Below the pieces are notes generated by a model, which ran no database searches, was not told the DNA's origin, and was given only the letters and a program-made list of their open reading frames with translations. A stretch of 64,000 nt of DNA. It comes from Symsagittifera roscoffensis. Lineage: Eukaryota > Xenacoelomorpha > Acoela > Convolutidae. The position numbers were made by a program, and so were the translations under genes. Below are positions 52,715 through 62,110 of the stretch, in pieces; positions within the stretch are counted from its first letter, which is position 1, and the number at the start of each line of letters is the position of its first letter. The stretch spans positions 22,895,254 to 22,959,253 of the forward strand of contig NC_087065.1 in the NCBI RefSeq assembly GCF_963678635.1, given 5' to 3'.

Positions 52715-55261
52715 ATGGATAACTTCAACTTGGATGAATTGATGGACCTGGCAGAGGCATATGTAGGACCGATGATAGATGCGATCTATCGTCGGCTGAT
52801 CGATCGAGACTTCGCTCTGGAGGACCCAGAGGTAGTCATGTTGCTGACCGCCCTGATCAACATCTTGGGGCACGACAACCGTGGGGACCGCCCCACGGAA
52901 GTCCTGTTGATGGCAGCATATGGAGAAAGAGGAGTACTAGACCGCCCGAACATGAGAGTGATGAGGTGGAGAAACGGGGCTCTCTCAGGGAGTGACTTGG
53001 CGAATGAGCCTGGATTGGGAAGTTCTAGGACCTACCAACCATGTGTGATGCCTATGCCCTCCAAGCCCAAACCTGGGCTGAGGAGAATGCATCAGGAGAT
53101 GAACAGCGAGGCGACCTCGTCTGGTTCACCACTGAGAGCAGCTGTGCCACCAAAAAGGGCGAAAGTAGGACAGAAGGTTCAGACGAACCAAACCATGCAA
53201 GATCTGGATGAGATGAACGGTGAACTGAAAAGTACGAAGAAGGAGCTGGACGAGATGACCAGAAGCATGCTCCAGATGGAGGAAGATCGGGACATGTGGA
53301 GAAAGTTGTTTGAAGACTGCAACAAAAAGCAGGGTCAAGAGATTGAGCGCTTAAGGCAGGAATACAAAGAGCGATCGGAGCAGATGGCGTTGACAACGGC
53401 CGTGGAGAAAGTGATACCTGCAAGGGATATTCCTCGTGGGCAGTCCCCGATGGAGCTCTTGACGCCTCGAGAAATGAGTCAAACGACGGAGACACAGCTC
53501 CCAGCAGAGACAAATCGAGTAACAATCCCGGATCCTAGTGACACCTTGGGTGACCCCGTCGTGGAACAGACAGTGAGGAAGCTGATAGAAACAGCTGGAC
53601 GACTGGTCGCTAACAAGAATGCACCCTATGGAATGATTGACGACACGGGCAGAGTACGACTCTCCCAGACCGTGATCAGACAGGGGATAAGTGACGTGAC
53701 ACCACTCATGGGGAGCTCGAGGGCCCCAGAGAGAAGAATACGGAAGATGCCAGCGAAGAAAGTGTCTCGCATAATAGACGTGCAGAAGAATAATCAATTG
53801 AAATATAATTTCACGGGAGTTCCGGAGACAGATCCGAGAGCTTGCTTCAATCGAGCTACTTGGAGCCCGGCTGTAAACCTGCAGCAACCACCACTCGGGA
53901 CATCTCATCTGATACTGGGAGACAGCTTGGTCAGAGTGCTGTCGAATTTGAGGACCTCGTGGGTCACCACGGTGATGGCCTTTGGAGGCGCGACGATAGC
54001 CCAATTATATCGGATGGTGGAACTGATGAATCCAGGGAGGATTCCCAATGTGATGATCTTAGTTGGGACGAATGACATCTCCAGAGGTTCAGATGAGCAG
54101 GAAGCACTATGGGAGTCAATGATGGTGTGTTTGTTTACGACCCTCTGGCAGAAATTCAATTGCGCGGTACTGACCGTTTGCACTGTGCCAATGAACGCGA
54201 GAAGCTTGACAGCATCAGGAAGAAGGCACAACGAGGGAGTCGTCAGGTGGAATAACATCTTGAGGAACCTCGCAAGTCGAAACGCCGGAAGATTGATCCT
54301 CATGGACATCGAACATGAGTTGAGAGCTATGGATCAGGCCAGACTGACCACGGACGGCATTCACTTCGACAGTATCGAAGGACAAGCTTGGTTGAATCGA
54401 GTCTTCCAAGAGCGGTTGGACGAGCTGGAAGCAGAACTCTTTGACACAGGAGTGCTGAAGGAAGAAGGAACAGTGAGTGACGCGGTGATTACCACCTTTG
54501 TGCCTCCTAGCCTGGAAACACGCTTGGGTACGGTCCCGGCCGTCACGAACTACAGGCAACAAAGCTCCAGCGAACCAGGTCAAAGGACAGACGTACAGGA
54601 TCGATTGGGAGAGGCACCGGCGAGGAGAACCATCCATCCTAGGAGAAGAATAGGACCTGTCAACGCAATCGAAGAGACAGCCAGCACGTCTAGATCGGAC
54701 ACTAGATCGGAGACGACAAGTACCAGTCGAGAGGAGAGACGTCCGAGCAGAGGCTCGTTGATGTGGTCAAGACCCATACCGTCTCCCTGGCATATATACA
54801 AAGACGAGCTAATGAAGGAAAGAGTATACCCAAAGCTAGTGAATCAAGATGGTGATTCCCAAAGATATGGCGGATTGATAGCGATAAAGAAAGATGAGAC
54901 CATCTTCGCCGCCTATGACAAAGTAGAGATGAGGAAGGCCAAGATTATGGTAGTAGCGAATTCAGAGTTCGTGTACACCTCCAAGTCTTTGTTTTGGCCG
55001 GACGTCATAAAGTTGGCAGCGGTCGACTTGGACCTACTGCAATCGATATCTCTGGCTATAGGGGTACAAAGGCAGACGGACATGAACCCAATTACGATTG
55101 TGTTTGCTGGCATCAATGACCATCTATACAGCAGAGGTTTTCTGAGCAGACTCAGAGATCCTACAACAGCAGAGAACGCTGTATGGCCAGCGATAAAAGA
55201 TATCCTTGAGTTGATGGGTGAAGTGGTGGACGCGACGAAGGAGGGGTCATCAATAAAGTGA
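52715..55261 (+). CDS. Second ORF: conserved N-terminal region, coiled coil, SGNH hydrolase, C-terminal SGNH-like region
   Basis: 848 codons from ATG. Residues 1-125: region shared with element A (IDAIYRRLIDRDF, TEVLLMAAYG, DLANEPGL), unknown function. About 150-225: coiled coil (DEMNGELKSTKKELDEMTRS). About 390-570: SGNH hydrolase with the four blocks in order: HLILGDSLVRVL (nucleophile Ser404), AFGGATIAQ (Gly424/425), LVGTNDISRG (Asn453) and TDGIHFDSIEGQAWL (Asp547, His550). SGNH enzymes are esterases/acetylhydrolases. About 690-848: a region with TIVFAGINDHL, like the GxND block, but no Ser block. It ends at TGA 55259, where the frame slips by one base. It occupies the env position; no signal peptide or envelope-like feature is seen. 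Confidence 0.82.
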   Translation: MDNFNLDELMDLAEAYVGPMIDAIYRRLIDRDFALEDPEVVMLLTALINILGHDNRGDRPTEVLLMAAYGERGVLDRPNMRVMRWRNGALSGSDLANEPGLGSSRTYQPCVMPMPSKPKPGLRRMHQEMNSEATSSGSPLRAAVPPKRAKVGQKVQTNQTMQDLDEMNGELKSTKKELDEMTRSMLQMEEDRDMWRKLFEDCNKKQGQEIERLRQEYKERSEQMALTTAVEKVIPARDIPRGQSPMELLTPREMSQTTETQLPAETNRVTIPDPSDTLGDPVVEQTVRKLIETAGRLVANKNAPYGMIDDTGRVRLSQTVIRQGISDVTPLMGSSRAPERRIRKMPAKKVSRIIDVQKNNQLKYNFTGVPETDPRACFNRATWSPAVNLQQPPLGTSHLILGDSLVRVLSNLRTSWVTTVMAFGGATIAQLYRMVELMNPGRIPNVMILVGTNDISRGSDEQEALWESMMVCLFTTLWQKFNCAVLTVCTVPMNARSLTASGRRHNEGVVRWNNILRNLASRNAGRLILMDIEHELRAMDQARLTTDGIHFDSIEGQAWLNRVFQERLDELEAELFDTGVLKEEGTVSDAVITTFVPPSLETRLGTVPAVTNYRQQSSSEPGQRTDVQDRLGEAPARRTIHPRRRIGPVNAIEETASTSRSDTRSETTSTSREERRPSRGSLMWSRPIPSPWHIYKDELMKERVYPKLVNQDGDSQRYGGLIAIKKDETIFAAYDKVEMRKAKIMVVANSEFVYTSKSLFWPDVIKLAAVDLDLLQSISLAIGVQRQTDMNPITIVFAGINDHLYSRGFLSRLRDPTTAENAVWPAIKDILELMGEVVDATKEGSSIK

Positions 55262-55611
55262 CACTGAGAGTAGTATTCGCGTTGTCTCCGGGATATGCAC
55301 ATCTCCCGGATGGACTGAAATTTGTGTATGCGATTGTGGCCTTACTTTCGGAAGGAAAATATGATGTGATCATATCAGCCCCGAATCGCATGATAGAGAT
55401 GGAGAACCTGAGGCCACTTAAGGCTGAATTGCCTGCAGTATGTTCAGATATCTCAAACGCGATGAGAGGACTCAAGGACCATGCGCTACATATGTTAGTG
55501 TTGGACGAGATGCTGGGGTTGGAACTGTCCAATTTCAGTCGACAACTCAAACTGAAACCGGGAGTAGACGACGACCATCGAGTGATCGCGGCAATGTCCA
55601 ACGACTTATAG
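55258..55611 (+). CDS. Second ORF continued: SGNH-like C-terminus (frameshifted piece)
   Basis: 117 codons in another frame, with no ATG at the start, so a continuation of the previous piece rather than a gene. LRVVFALSPGYAHLPDGLKF and KLKPGVDDDHRVIAAMSNDL have the look of the last blocks of an SGNH fold (strand, then D-x-x-H-like VDDDHRV). It ends at TAG 55609-55611. Confidence 0.55.
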   Translation: MTLRVVFALSPGYAHLPDGLKFVYAIVALLSEGKYDVIISAPNRMIEMENLRPLKAELPAVCSDISNAMRGLKDHALHMLVLDEMLGLELSNFSRQLKLKPGVDDDHRVIAAMSNDL

Positions 55612-55627
55612 TTCCGAGCACCGAGCA

Positions 55628-56887
55628 ATGGAAGTGGCAGGTGAAGACACAAGAAGGAAAAATTCACTAGAGACGAGAGCTCATCTGGAGGCGATGGTTC
55701 TGAGAACCAAGCCGGAAGCCAACCAGTGGCTACACCTGAACCCTAGAGTAGCGGCATTGGGTGCAGATGCATTTGAGCAAGGCCCCGTGATGATCACAAA
55801 GATACATGCCTACTTGTTGAAGGAGGTGAACCTGGCGGAAAATGCCGGGGAAAGGACCGCTGAATTTGTGAACAGAATGTGTCAGATTACTCTGGAAACC
55901 TTCTGGACCCGGGAAGTGAAGGGACAGGAGGGCTTTGAACGGACAGACAGCATGCTAGAAGGGTTGGGAGCCGGATGGACCGCGTCCTTCTTGGCAAAAG
56001 TTTACCCGAAAGTCTCACACTACTTGATAAAAGAATTCCTCCAAGCAGTAGTGGAAGTGTCGATAGTGGAACTAATAGCCTTGTTCGTGACATTCGGAGC
56101 GGAGAGTTTCGTGAAAGGACCGGCGATACTGCTCACCGGTGGAATCCAGAACCTGCGGCTAGACGGACTTCTGACATTGATTGCAATTACCCTCGGAAAC
56201 TTGGGAGGACTGATGAAACTGGCACCTTGTCCAGAGCAGATGAGAGAGAGAGTGAGGAACTTGGATATGAAGAAATCCACGGATTCGTGGAACAAGATAA
56301 GAGACCTGAGACACACTCTTATCCAGTATCTCTTACAACAAAATCACTTTGGAACGGGAGAAGACGAGACGATTGAAAGAGAGGAAGATGTTAGACGACA
56401 TGTTGGAGGCATGCCGCTGTTAACCGATCTGAGTTTGGCTATGAGAACCGATCCCTTGGCGCTGATCAGAGGAGTCACGGAGTTCGTGACAGTGATCTAT
56501 GGACCAGCAGTCACGTTTGCGTTCCCTGACGTTAAGGTGGAAGCATATAGGAGGTCGGTGCTGCACTTGAACCTCATATCGACAGTGGACGGTAGTACAC
56601 TGAACTGGTGTGAGCAGCACACATTGTGGGAGCTCATGAGTGAATATTTGCTATTTGCGAAAATATCGGAGCCAGAGATGACAGTCATCAATTTTGACGA
56701 TCACTTCCGTGATCGCATGGGAGAAGTAGAAAGAGGACACATCGAAGTGTTTCCAAAGCTTTGGAATCTGAGACCCTATGATAAAACGAATGGTGAAAAA
56801 ACCTCGTCTCACTGCAGCATATCACAAAGTGACAGAAGAGACGAACGACTGGGGCGATTACAAGAAGCTGCCGGAGGCAATCCCTGA
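55628..56887 (+). CDS. Second coding block, unrecognised protein region 1
   Basis: 419 codons from ATG 55628. It contains long hydrophobic helices (VVEVSIVELIALFVTFGAES, LLTLIAITLGNLGGLM) separated by charged text; these could be buried helices or membrane segments, and no signal peptide precedes them. No family recognised. The last about 30 codons overlap the next frame; the authentic protein probably crosses into it at an A6 run (56796-56801), as NGEKTSSHC is replaced by KKPRLTAAYHKV. Function unknown. Confidence 0.6.
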   Translation: MEVAGEDTRRKNSLETRAHLEAMVLRTKPEANQWLHLNPRVAALGADAFEQGPVMITKIHAYLLKEVNLAENAGERTAEFVNRMCQITLETFWTREVKGQEGFERTDSMLEGLGAGWTASFLAKVYPKVSHYLIKEFLQAVVEVSIVELIALFVTFGAESFVKGPAILLTGGIQNLRLDGLLTLIAITLGNLGGLMKLAPCPEQMRERVRNLDMKKSTDSWNKIRDLRHTLIQYLLQQNHFGTGEDETIEREEDVRRHVGGMPLLTDLSLAMRTDPLALIRGVTEFVTVIYGPAVTFAFPDVKVEAYRRSVLHLNLISTVDGSTLNWCEQHTLWELMSEYLLFAKISEPEMTVINFDDHFRDRMGEVERGHIEVFPKLWNLRPYDKTNGEKTSSHCSISQSDRRDERLGRLQEAAGGNP

Positions 56888-58646
56888 ATTCCCTCTGATA
56901 AGAAGGATGTTGCTCGGAGCAGTCTCCGTGGTACAAACTCCTAGGTTGAGAGCATTCGAAACCAATGAAAGGAGAGAAGGGAATTGCGTGGGAACGATGG
57001 ATCCATACTTTGTAGGGAGAAATGCCGCCGTGTTACAGTACACACAATTTGCATACACGGATCAAGCGACGAGAAGGCGAATAAGCAACGCCGCGACTCC
57101 CAAGCCTGGAAGATTTGATGAGGAGTGGAAGGGATTAGGCTTAGCTCCGATGAGGATGAGAGGCAGGATCGAATTGCCTGAAGCCTCATTGATCCTGACT
57201 AGTGTAAAACAAGAGATGAGAGTGGGAGGAATACTGCAGACGAGAACCTTCCTAGCACCCTTCGGCTGCGAAGAAATCAAAGTGGTCCATGGAGAAGAGG
57301 AAGATAAATCGGCCGGTACATTGCTTATACCGAGATTCCAGGAAGAGGCCGACAATGATGAACAAGGACCATCGAGCTCGAACAAGGATAAGTCAGAAGG
57401 AGACGACGGACAGGGTGGAAGCCGTCAAACCGAAGAACCCATGCAAAAAGATCAAGCTGGTGGGGAAGACGACAGGGCATCGACAGGAGGAACATCCAGC
57501 CTGGATTTCAATATCTTCAGTGATCTTGAGAACAATGCAGATACGTTGGAAACGACTGAGCCAGCGGATGAAGGCATCTCGACACTGGAGCCTCCGTCAG
57601 CCTTTATGGAAATGAAACGGAATTTGCCGGAGAGCAGCTCTCCTGGCAATTCAAGAAATAACGACCAAAGAATCCTCATGGAATCACCTAGAAGAAGAAG
57701 AATAGAGGCCTCAGCCAGAGTACCTTTCTTGGGAACGCTGCCCGAAGAAGAATGGGAAGTACATCACCGCGACCACGAGAGTAGGACGGGATGCAAACTG
57801 GACAGAGTGGCGTTTATGGAAGAAGTCTGGACCGTAGTTCAAAGCTATGGGACCCAGTCCATTCTGAAAACGGGTCTCAACCAACCCTTGATGAGGGAAG
57901 TCCTTGACAAGCTTGATGATTGTGAAGGGAGACTGAGTGAATTGTTGATCGACTCGGCCACTGATGAAAATGAATCGAATTCTCCCATCAAGATGACACC
58001 GCAGGACGATAAAGGAGAGGTGGTGTATCTGTCAAGAACCAGGAGAGGGACGATGCAATCAAAATTGGTGATTGATAAAATCAATGCGATGAAAATGAAG
58101 TTAGGCAGCAGAGTGATGCCGAGGAGAGTTGGAAAGACGAAGGTGGATTCAGAAATATCGATGAAAGCTGGTAACTCAGCGAAAAGGAAACGAATGGAGG
58201 AGGTCATGGATTTGGGGCAAGGTGATTATCAACTGTCTGGCACTGATAAAATGTTAACTGATATAGCGATGGTGCCACCCATTCTCATGGCGGGGATAAA
58301 GTCAACAGGTTATAAATCCAAAAGGAGTGACCGCACTCTGACTGGAGCAACCTTAGAAATGGAAATACTCAGCCAATGTGGAGAGAGCACAATGAAAGAC
58401 TTCAAGCCATCTCCCATGAATCATGGAAAGGGAAGTGTCGCAGGACAACTAAAACCAGTGGAATATAACCGACTAACAGTGTCGGAGACTGTGTCGATAG
58501 ATGAACCCACCGGTGGATACATGGAGATGTTAGAATACCGAAACTCGGCTAGAGGGTATGTAATGGCCCTGGAAGATGGGAAAGCCATGGAGGGTTATCT
58601 GGAAACGATGTTGCAAGGCACCACCCTCAAGCAGAAGGCGTACTAG
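56778..58646 (+). CDS. Second coding block, unrecognised protein region 2
   Basis: 622 codons. It has a folded-looking N-terminal 190 residues (EFPLIRRMLLGAVSVVQTPR, GTLLIPRF), an acidic low-complexity middle (about 200-280; DDGQGGSRQTEEPMQKDQAG), then a charged C-terminal half with basic clusters (SPRRRRIEAS, KLGSRVMPRRVGKTK) and PILMAGIKSTGYKSKRSDR. No known domain. It ends at TAG 58644-58646; the frame stays open afterwards for 883 codons, so this is either a nonsense change or a readthrough point. Confidence 0.6.
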   Translation: MIKRMVKKPRLTAAYHKVTEETNDWGDYKKLPEAIPEFPLIRRMLLGAVSVVQTPRLRAFETNERREGNCVGTMDPYFVGRNAAVLQYTQFAYTDQATRRRISNAATPKPGRFDEEWKGLGLAPMRMRGRIELPEASLILTSVKQEMRVGGILQTRTFLAPFGCEEIKVVHGEEEDKSAGTLLIPRFQEEADNDEQGPSSSNKDKSEGDDGQGGSRQTEEPMQKDQAGGEDDRASTGGTSSLDFNIFSDLENNADTLETTEPADEGISTLEPPSAFMEMKRNLPESSSPGNSRNNDQRILMESPRRRRIEASARVPFLGTLPEEEWEVHHRDHESRTGCKLDRVAFMEEVWTVVQSYGTQSILKTGLNQPLMREVLDKLDDCEGRLSELLIDSATDENESNSPIKMTPQDDKGEVVYLSRTRRGTMQSKLVIDKINAMKMKLGSRVMPRRVGKTKVDSEISMKAGNSAKRKRMEEVMDLGQGDYQLSGTDKMLTDIAMVPPILMAGIKSTGYKSKRSDRTLTGATLEMEILSQCGESTMKDFKPSPMNHGKGSVAGQLKPVEYNRLTVSETVSIDEPTGGYMEMLEYRNSARGYVMALEDGKAMEGYLETMLQGTTLKQKAY

Positions 58647-61295
58647 ACTTTAGCGTCGTCTGACATACAGGCAGAAACGATAGAGCAGTTGGTGAGCCTT
58701 CCATGGAAAGCAGTAGTATTGAGGTATTTCGAAGAAGAAATGAGGACTACGCCAAGAATACATGCTCTCGTGGCAGTGCCTTACGTAAGAACAGAGTTAC
58801 AACTCAGGTTCGCCTGGTGCATGATGGGACTGACTCGCGAAGAATATGATTCAGAAGAAAGGAAGAGATCAAAAGAGGAGAAGGTTTTCCTTATGACGAA
58901 CCTGAGGGATCTGATAGTCCAGGAGGGAGCAGCAGTAGCGTGTGCGAAGCGGAGAGACGCTCTCTGTTTCATTCAATTCCTGATAGAGCAGATTTCAGTA
59001 CCTGCATTAAACACTTGTGTTAAAATGTTGAGGGAAGGCGATGAGCGAACGAAAGCCTTATTCTTGCTAGCACTGCTGGATATGCAGCAAAGTAAACCAA
59101 TGAGGGTGAACATGAAAGAACCCGAAGAATTAGAACCCATGAGAAAGATAGACGAAATCAGGAGATTCTCAAACAAGGAGCTGAGACTCACTAAAGAATC
59201 TATGGGAGCATTGCCAAAATCCAGTGAATACTGTGGACCGATCAAGAAGAAATCGTATAGCTACGTATCCGGGATCATAGGAATAGCGTACAATCCTTTC
59301 CTGAGTGAAGACATACGCGATTGCTTCTTCGATTATGAGCAGGCGGTGTTACTAAGATTCTGGACGTCCAGAATTGTAACGATTAAAAGCTTTAACAATC
59401 CACAGGCCAAATTGGGACTGGTCTTGGAAGAAGAGTGGACTGCGCCTTCAGTACCAAAATCCGACAAAAGAGTGGAGTTTGGGTTGGGATTCTCAGATGA
59501 ATTACTGAGAACGAGCTTGATGGCAGTGTGGGAATTGATGAGGCCATCATGGTGTCCTAGTCTCAACGCTGACTCAATATTACGGGCAACACAAGACGTA
59601 CAGAGGGAACTGAATGCAGACTGTAACCTGCGTGACCTCAACATCATATATAATGTGATGATAACGGCCTCTAAGAGCAACGGAGAAGATAAAGTGGAGT
59701 TGCCTGGCTGGGTCCCAGAAGACTGGGTCAAACCTGGTAGCTGTCTGGCGGAAGTTTGTGGACTGGAGGGTCACGTTTGTGGAAGTCTGGACTGTGTGAA
59801 GACCCTGGAAAAACAACACAAGCAATTGACGGTATTGTTTGGAAACGTAGTGATGAAAGCAAGAACAGAAATGGAACAGATAGCAGATTGCCATGGAGGA
59901 ACCGATGTGAATCTAGTGACTGCACTAGGATTCTACAGCATGTTTGGTTCTTTAGAGTCACTATTGAATCTAGAACAGAAACATGAGATGGTCACAGCCA
60001 TCAGTGTAGAAGTATTCCCAGGAGTTCTGCAGACTGAGCAGAAATACATAGGAAAATGGAGGGAAGCAATCGAGACGGAAATGAACATTAGACACAGTGA
60101 GACTTATTGTAGACCATCAGGAGCACGATATTTGGTGGGTTCAACATTGGCTCCAATGTGCAAGAGCAGATACCCTGTACATTTGGTAGCTGTGGACGTG
60201 AAGAGTACAAGAACGATTGTGGATCAAGCCTTCTCAGTGCCGAAGTGTGTGAGACTGGCGAGAATGTCCGAGAAGTCATACGAGTTGCTATGTAAGATGT
60301 TCTCAGCAGTTCCAGAGAGAACCAAAGAAGAATTGGAGTCAATACTAGGAAAGAAGTTCATGGGATATGTGAGCGGGAACTTCAGTGACTTTGAGAGACA
60401 GAAACAGAGAGGATCAACTGTCACAGATTACAATGCAGTAGACGAGAATGATGAAGTCCACCAAGTGATGGTGGAAGTGGAACCATTACTGGAAGTTTCG
60501 GGAAAACGTAAATGGAGGAGCATCATGTTGACACATGACGAGTTTCCTTGCCACTGCTTGCTGCAGACCTGGTGGTATCCCAAGCGTAGTAATCTGATGT
60601 TGATCTGGGACTATGGAGAGCTGCTCTCCATGGGTTTACCAGATTCATCACAGCCCATAACAATAGTGATAGTGGGAGTTATGATGGCGATACGATGGCT
60701 GGAAGCTCATGTGAGAGAAAATAATAGACAGGAGGCACCGATGAGAGAACAGCTGCGGAAGTTAGATTGTCTAAAAGATTTAGATCTTTTTGAGACAATG
60801 TGCAAAATTCTAAACATTCCGATGGAAGTGAAGAAGATATGGGCAAGGAAACGATTGATGCCATGGTTCAGAGCTAACATGACTGCATGGTTGTACGAGT
60901 ATGCGAAAAAGCATATGTCGAAGCACGGCAGGGTGTACAGTGAATATCAGCTGGACATTGGATCAGGAGCTTTCAAGCGAGCTCTCGTGACTCATCGGAA
61001 TGCAGTGACCACCGCTGTGAAAAGAATTTCCAGGACGAGTGAACGTAGTGGAAAGGAGAAGGCAGAGATGTTAAAGGAAGATTTGGAGAGAAACGTGACG
61101 TTGTGTCTCCACAACAGCTTCTGCAGGAACAGAGAATCTAACGTGGATCCCCTACTTTGTTGTAAACAGAGGGTGGAAGAGCCGAAGTGTTGGAGGACGG
61201 CTTCCAGCAGCGTCAGGATTGCTAACGACGTGTTACAAGATACGGAGACTGAGAGTGCAGAGTCAGTATCACAGGAGGAAGAAATGGAGCATTGA
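58647..61295 (+). CDS. Second coding block, unrecognised protein region 3
   Basis: Open from directly after TAG 58644 to TGA 61293-61295, same frame as the previous piece; the first ATG is not near the start, which favours it being the same polypeptide. It is mostly alpha-helical by composition. Blocks: PRIHALVAVPYVRTELQLRF, AFSVPKCVRLARMSEKSYEL, ITIVIVGVMMAIRWLEAHV (hydrophobic) and several Cys/His pairs (GLEGHVCGSLDC, HDEFPCHCLLQTWW). The tail is acidic (ESAESVSQEEEMEH). No family recognised. As the last gene before the 3' LTR it is in the position of env, but I see no envelope features. Confidence 0.6.
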   Translation, partial: TLASSDIQAETIEQLVSLPWKAVVLRYFEEEMRTTPRIHALVAVPYVRTELQLRFAWCMMGLTREEYDSEERKRSKEEKVFLMTNLRDLIVQEGAAVACAKRRDALCFIQFLIEQISVPALNTCVKMLREGDERTKALFLLALLDMQQSKPMRVNMKEPEELEPMRKIDEIRRFSNKELRLTKESMGALPKSSEYCGPIKKKSYSYVSGIIGIAYNPFLSEDIRDCFFDYEQAVLLRFWTSRIVTIKSFNNPQAKLGLVLEEEWTAPSVPKSDKRVEFGLGFSDELLRTSLMAVWELMRPSWCPSLNADSILRATQDVQRELNADCNLRDLNIIYNVMITASKSNGEDKVELPGWVPEDWVKPGSCLAEVCGLEGHVCGSLDCVKTLEKQHKQLTVLFGNVVMKARTEMEQIADCHGGTDVNLVTALGFYSMFGSLESLLNLEQKHEMVTAISVEVFPGVLQTEQKYIGKWREAIETEMNIRHSETYCRPSGARYLVGSTLAPMCKSRYPVHLVAVDVKSTRTIVDQAFSVPKCVRLARMSEKSYELLCKMFSAVPERTKEELESILGKKFMGYVSGNFSDFERQKQRGSTVTDYNAVDENDEVHQVMVEVEPLLEVSGKRKWRSIMLTHDEFPCHCLLQTWWYPKRSNLMLIWDYGELLSMGLPDSSQPITIVIVGVMMAIRWLEAHVRENNRQEAPMREQLRKLDCLKDLDLFETMCKILNIPMEVKKIWARKRLMPWFRANMTAWLYEYAKKHMSKHGRVYSEYQLDIGSGAFKRALVTHRNAVTTAVKRISRTSERSGKEKAEMLKEDLERNVTLCLHNSFCRNRESNVDPLLCCKQRVEEPKCWRTASSSVRIANDVLQDTETESAESVSQEEEMEH

Positions 61296-62110
61296 CGAAT
61301 GACCGAAAAGCAAGATAGAAAAAGAGACAAAAATTAGAAGAATTTAGAAGTTTTAGAACTTCTAAACGACGAAAGAAGAAGAGAACAAAGGAGTAATGAA
61401 GAAAAAGCTAAAACTCAGAATTGTTTTATGTGTGTGAAAAAACTCAAGTGAGAAACCAAGCAACCAAGTTGTAATTGAAAACTGAAACATTTAGTTGAGT
61501 TTGAAATTGTTGCATTTATAAATTTGCATTTTGATTTTAGTTGAGTGGCTTTAGAGACGCTCACTTACTATTTATTTAGGAAGGCTTAAGGGAAGGAGTA
61601 TATTTAAATATTCCAGCCTGCATGACTGTTTTTAATCAGCTAGGAGAACTGATCACTTTGTGGTGACATGGAAGGTAATCTCTCGAAGAGGGAGATTGTT
61701 TCATTGTTCTTTCTAACCACAGAGTTTCTTAGTTTTAATATTCAGGACAATAACAAGCAAGATTTCCGAAGGGAAGGAGCATAGTAGGATAATTTTAGCT
61801 TGTTGGTTGGCAGGACTGTCCTGCAAACCAACACCTTTTAAATCTAGGAGAAAAAGTTTTAATCGGGACATTGACATTGGAAGTCAGAAAATATGTTTTA
61901 CCTTAGGTCATATCCTCAATGTGCAGATTGATGAAAGAATTTGAAGGCTATAGTGATGTAATATGATGCCATTTATATTCTGCAGTGAGTCGATGTGACG
62001 TGGATAAAAGTAATTTCGTGCATTTTGTAAATTCTGTTCGATGACACTGTATCTATTTTACGAGCATTGCGTGATTCAATGAGGACATTGACCGGACTGT
62101 CCGGGGAGTA
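61296..62110 (+). other. Element B 3' untranslated region
   Basis: About 815 bp without a gene. Just before the LTR is CCGGACTGTCCGG, a short palindrome, and GGGGAG, the only purine run that could serve as polypurine tract. Confidence 0.6.
62103..62108 (+). promoter_or_regulatory. Possible polypurine tract
   Basis: GGGGAG directly upstream of the TA/TGTGAC LTR start. It is shorter than most polypurine tracts; tentative. Confidence 0.3.

Noticed and set aside
56795-56803. A6-C run as a programmed -1 frameshift heptamer
   Set aside because: The phase is wrong for a canonical -1 slip, and the needed change is +1; a homopolymer indel is simpler.
55628-61295. Envelope glycoprotein in the second coding block
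   Set aside because: The position fits, but I see no signal peptide, furin-like site, fusion peptide or paired heptad region; hydrophobic stretches alone are not enough.
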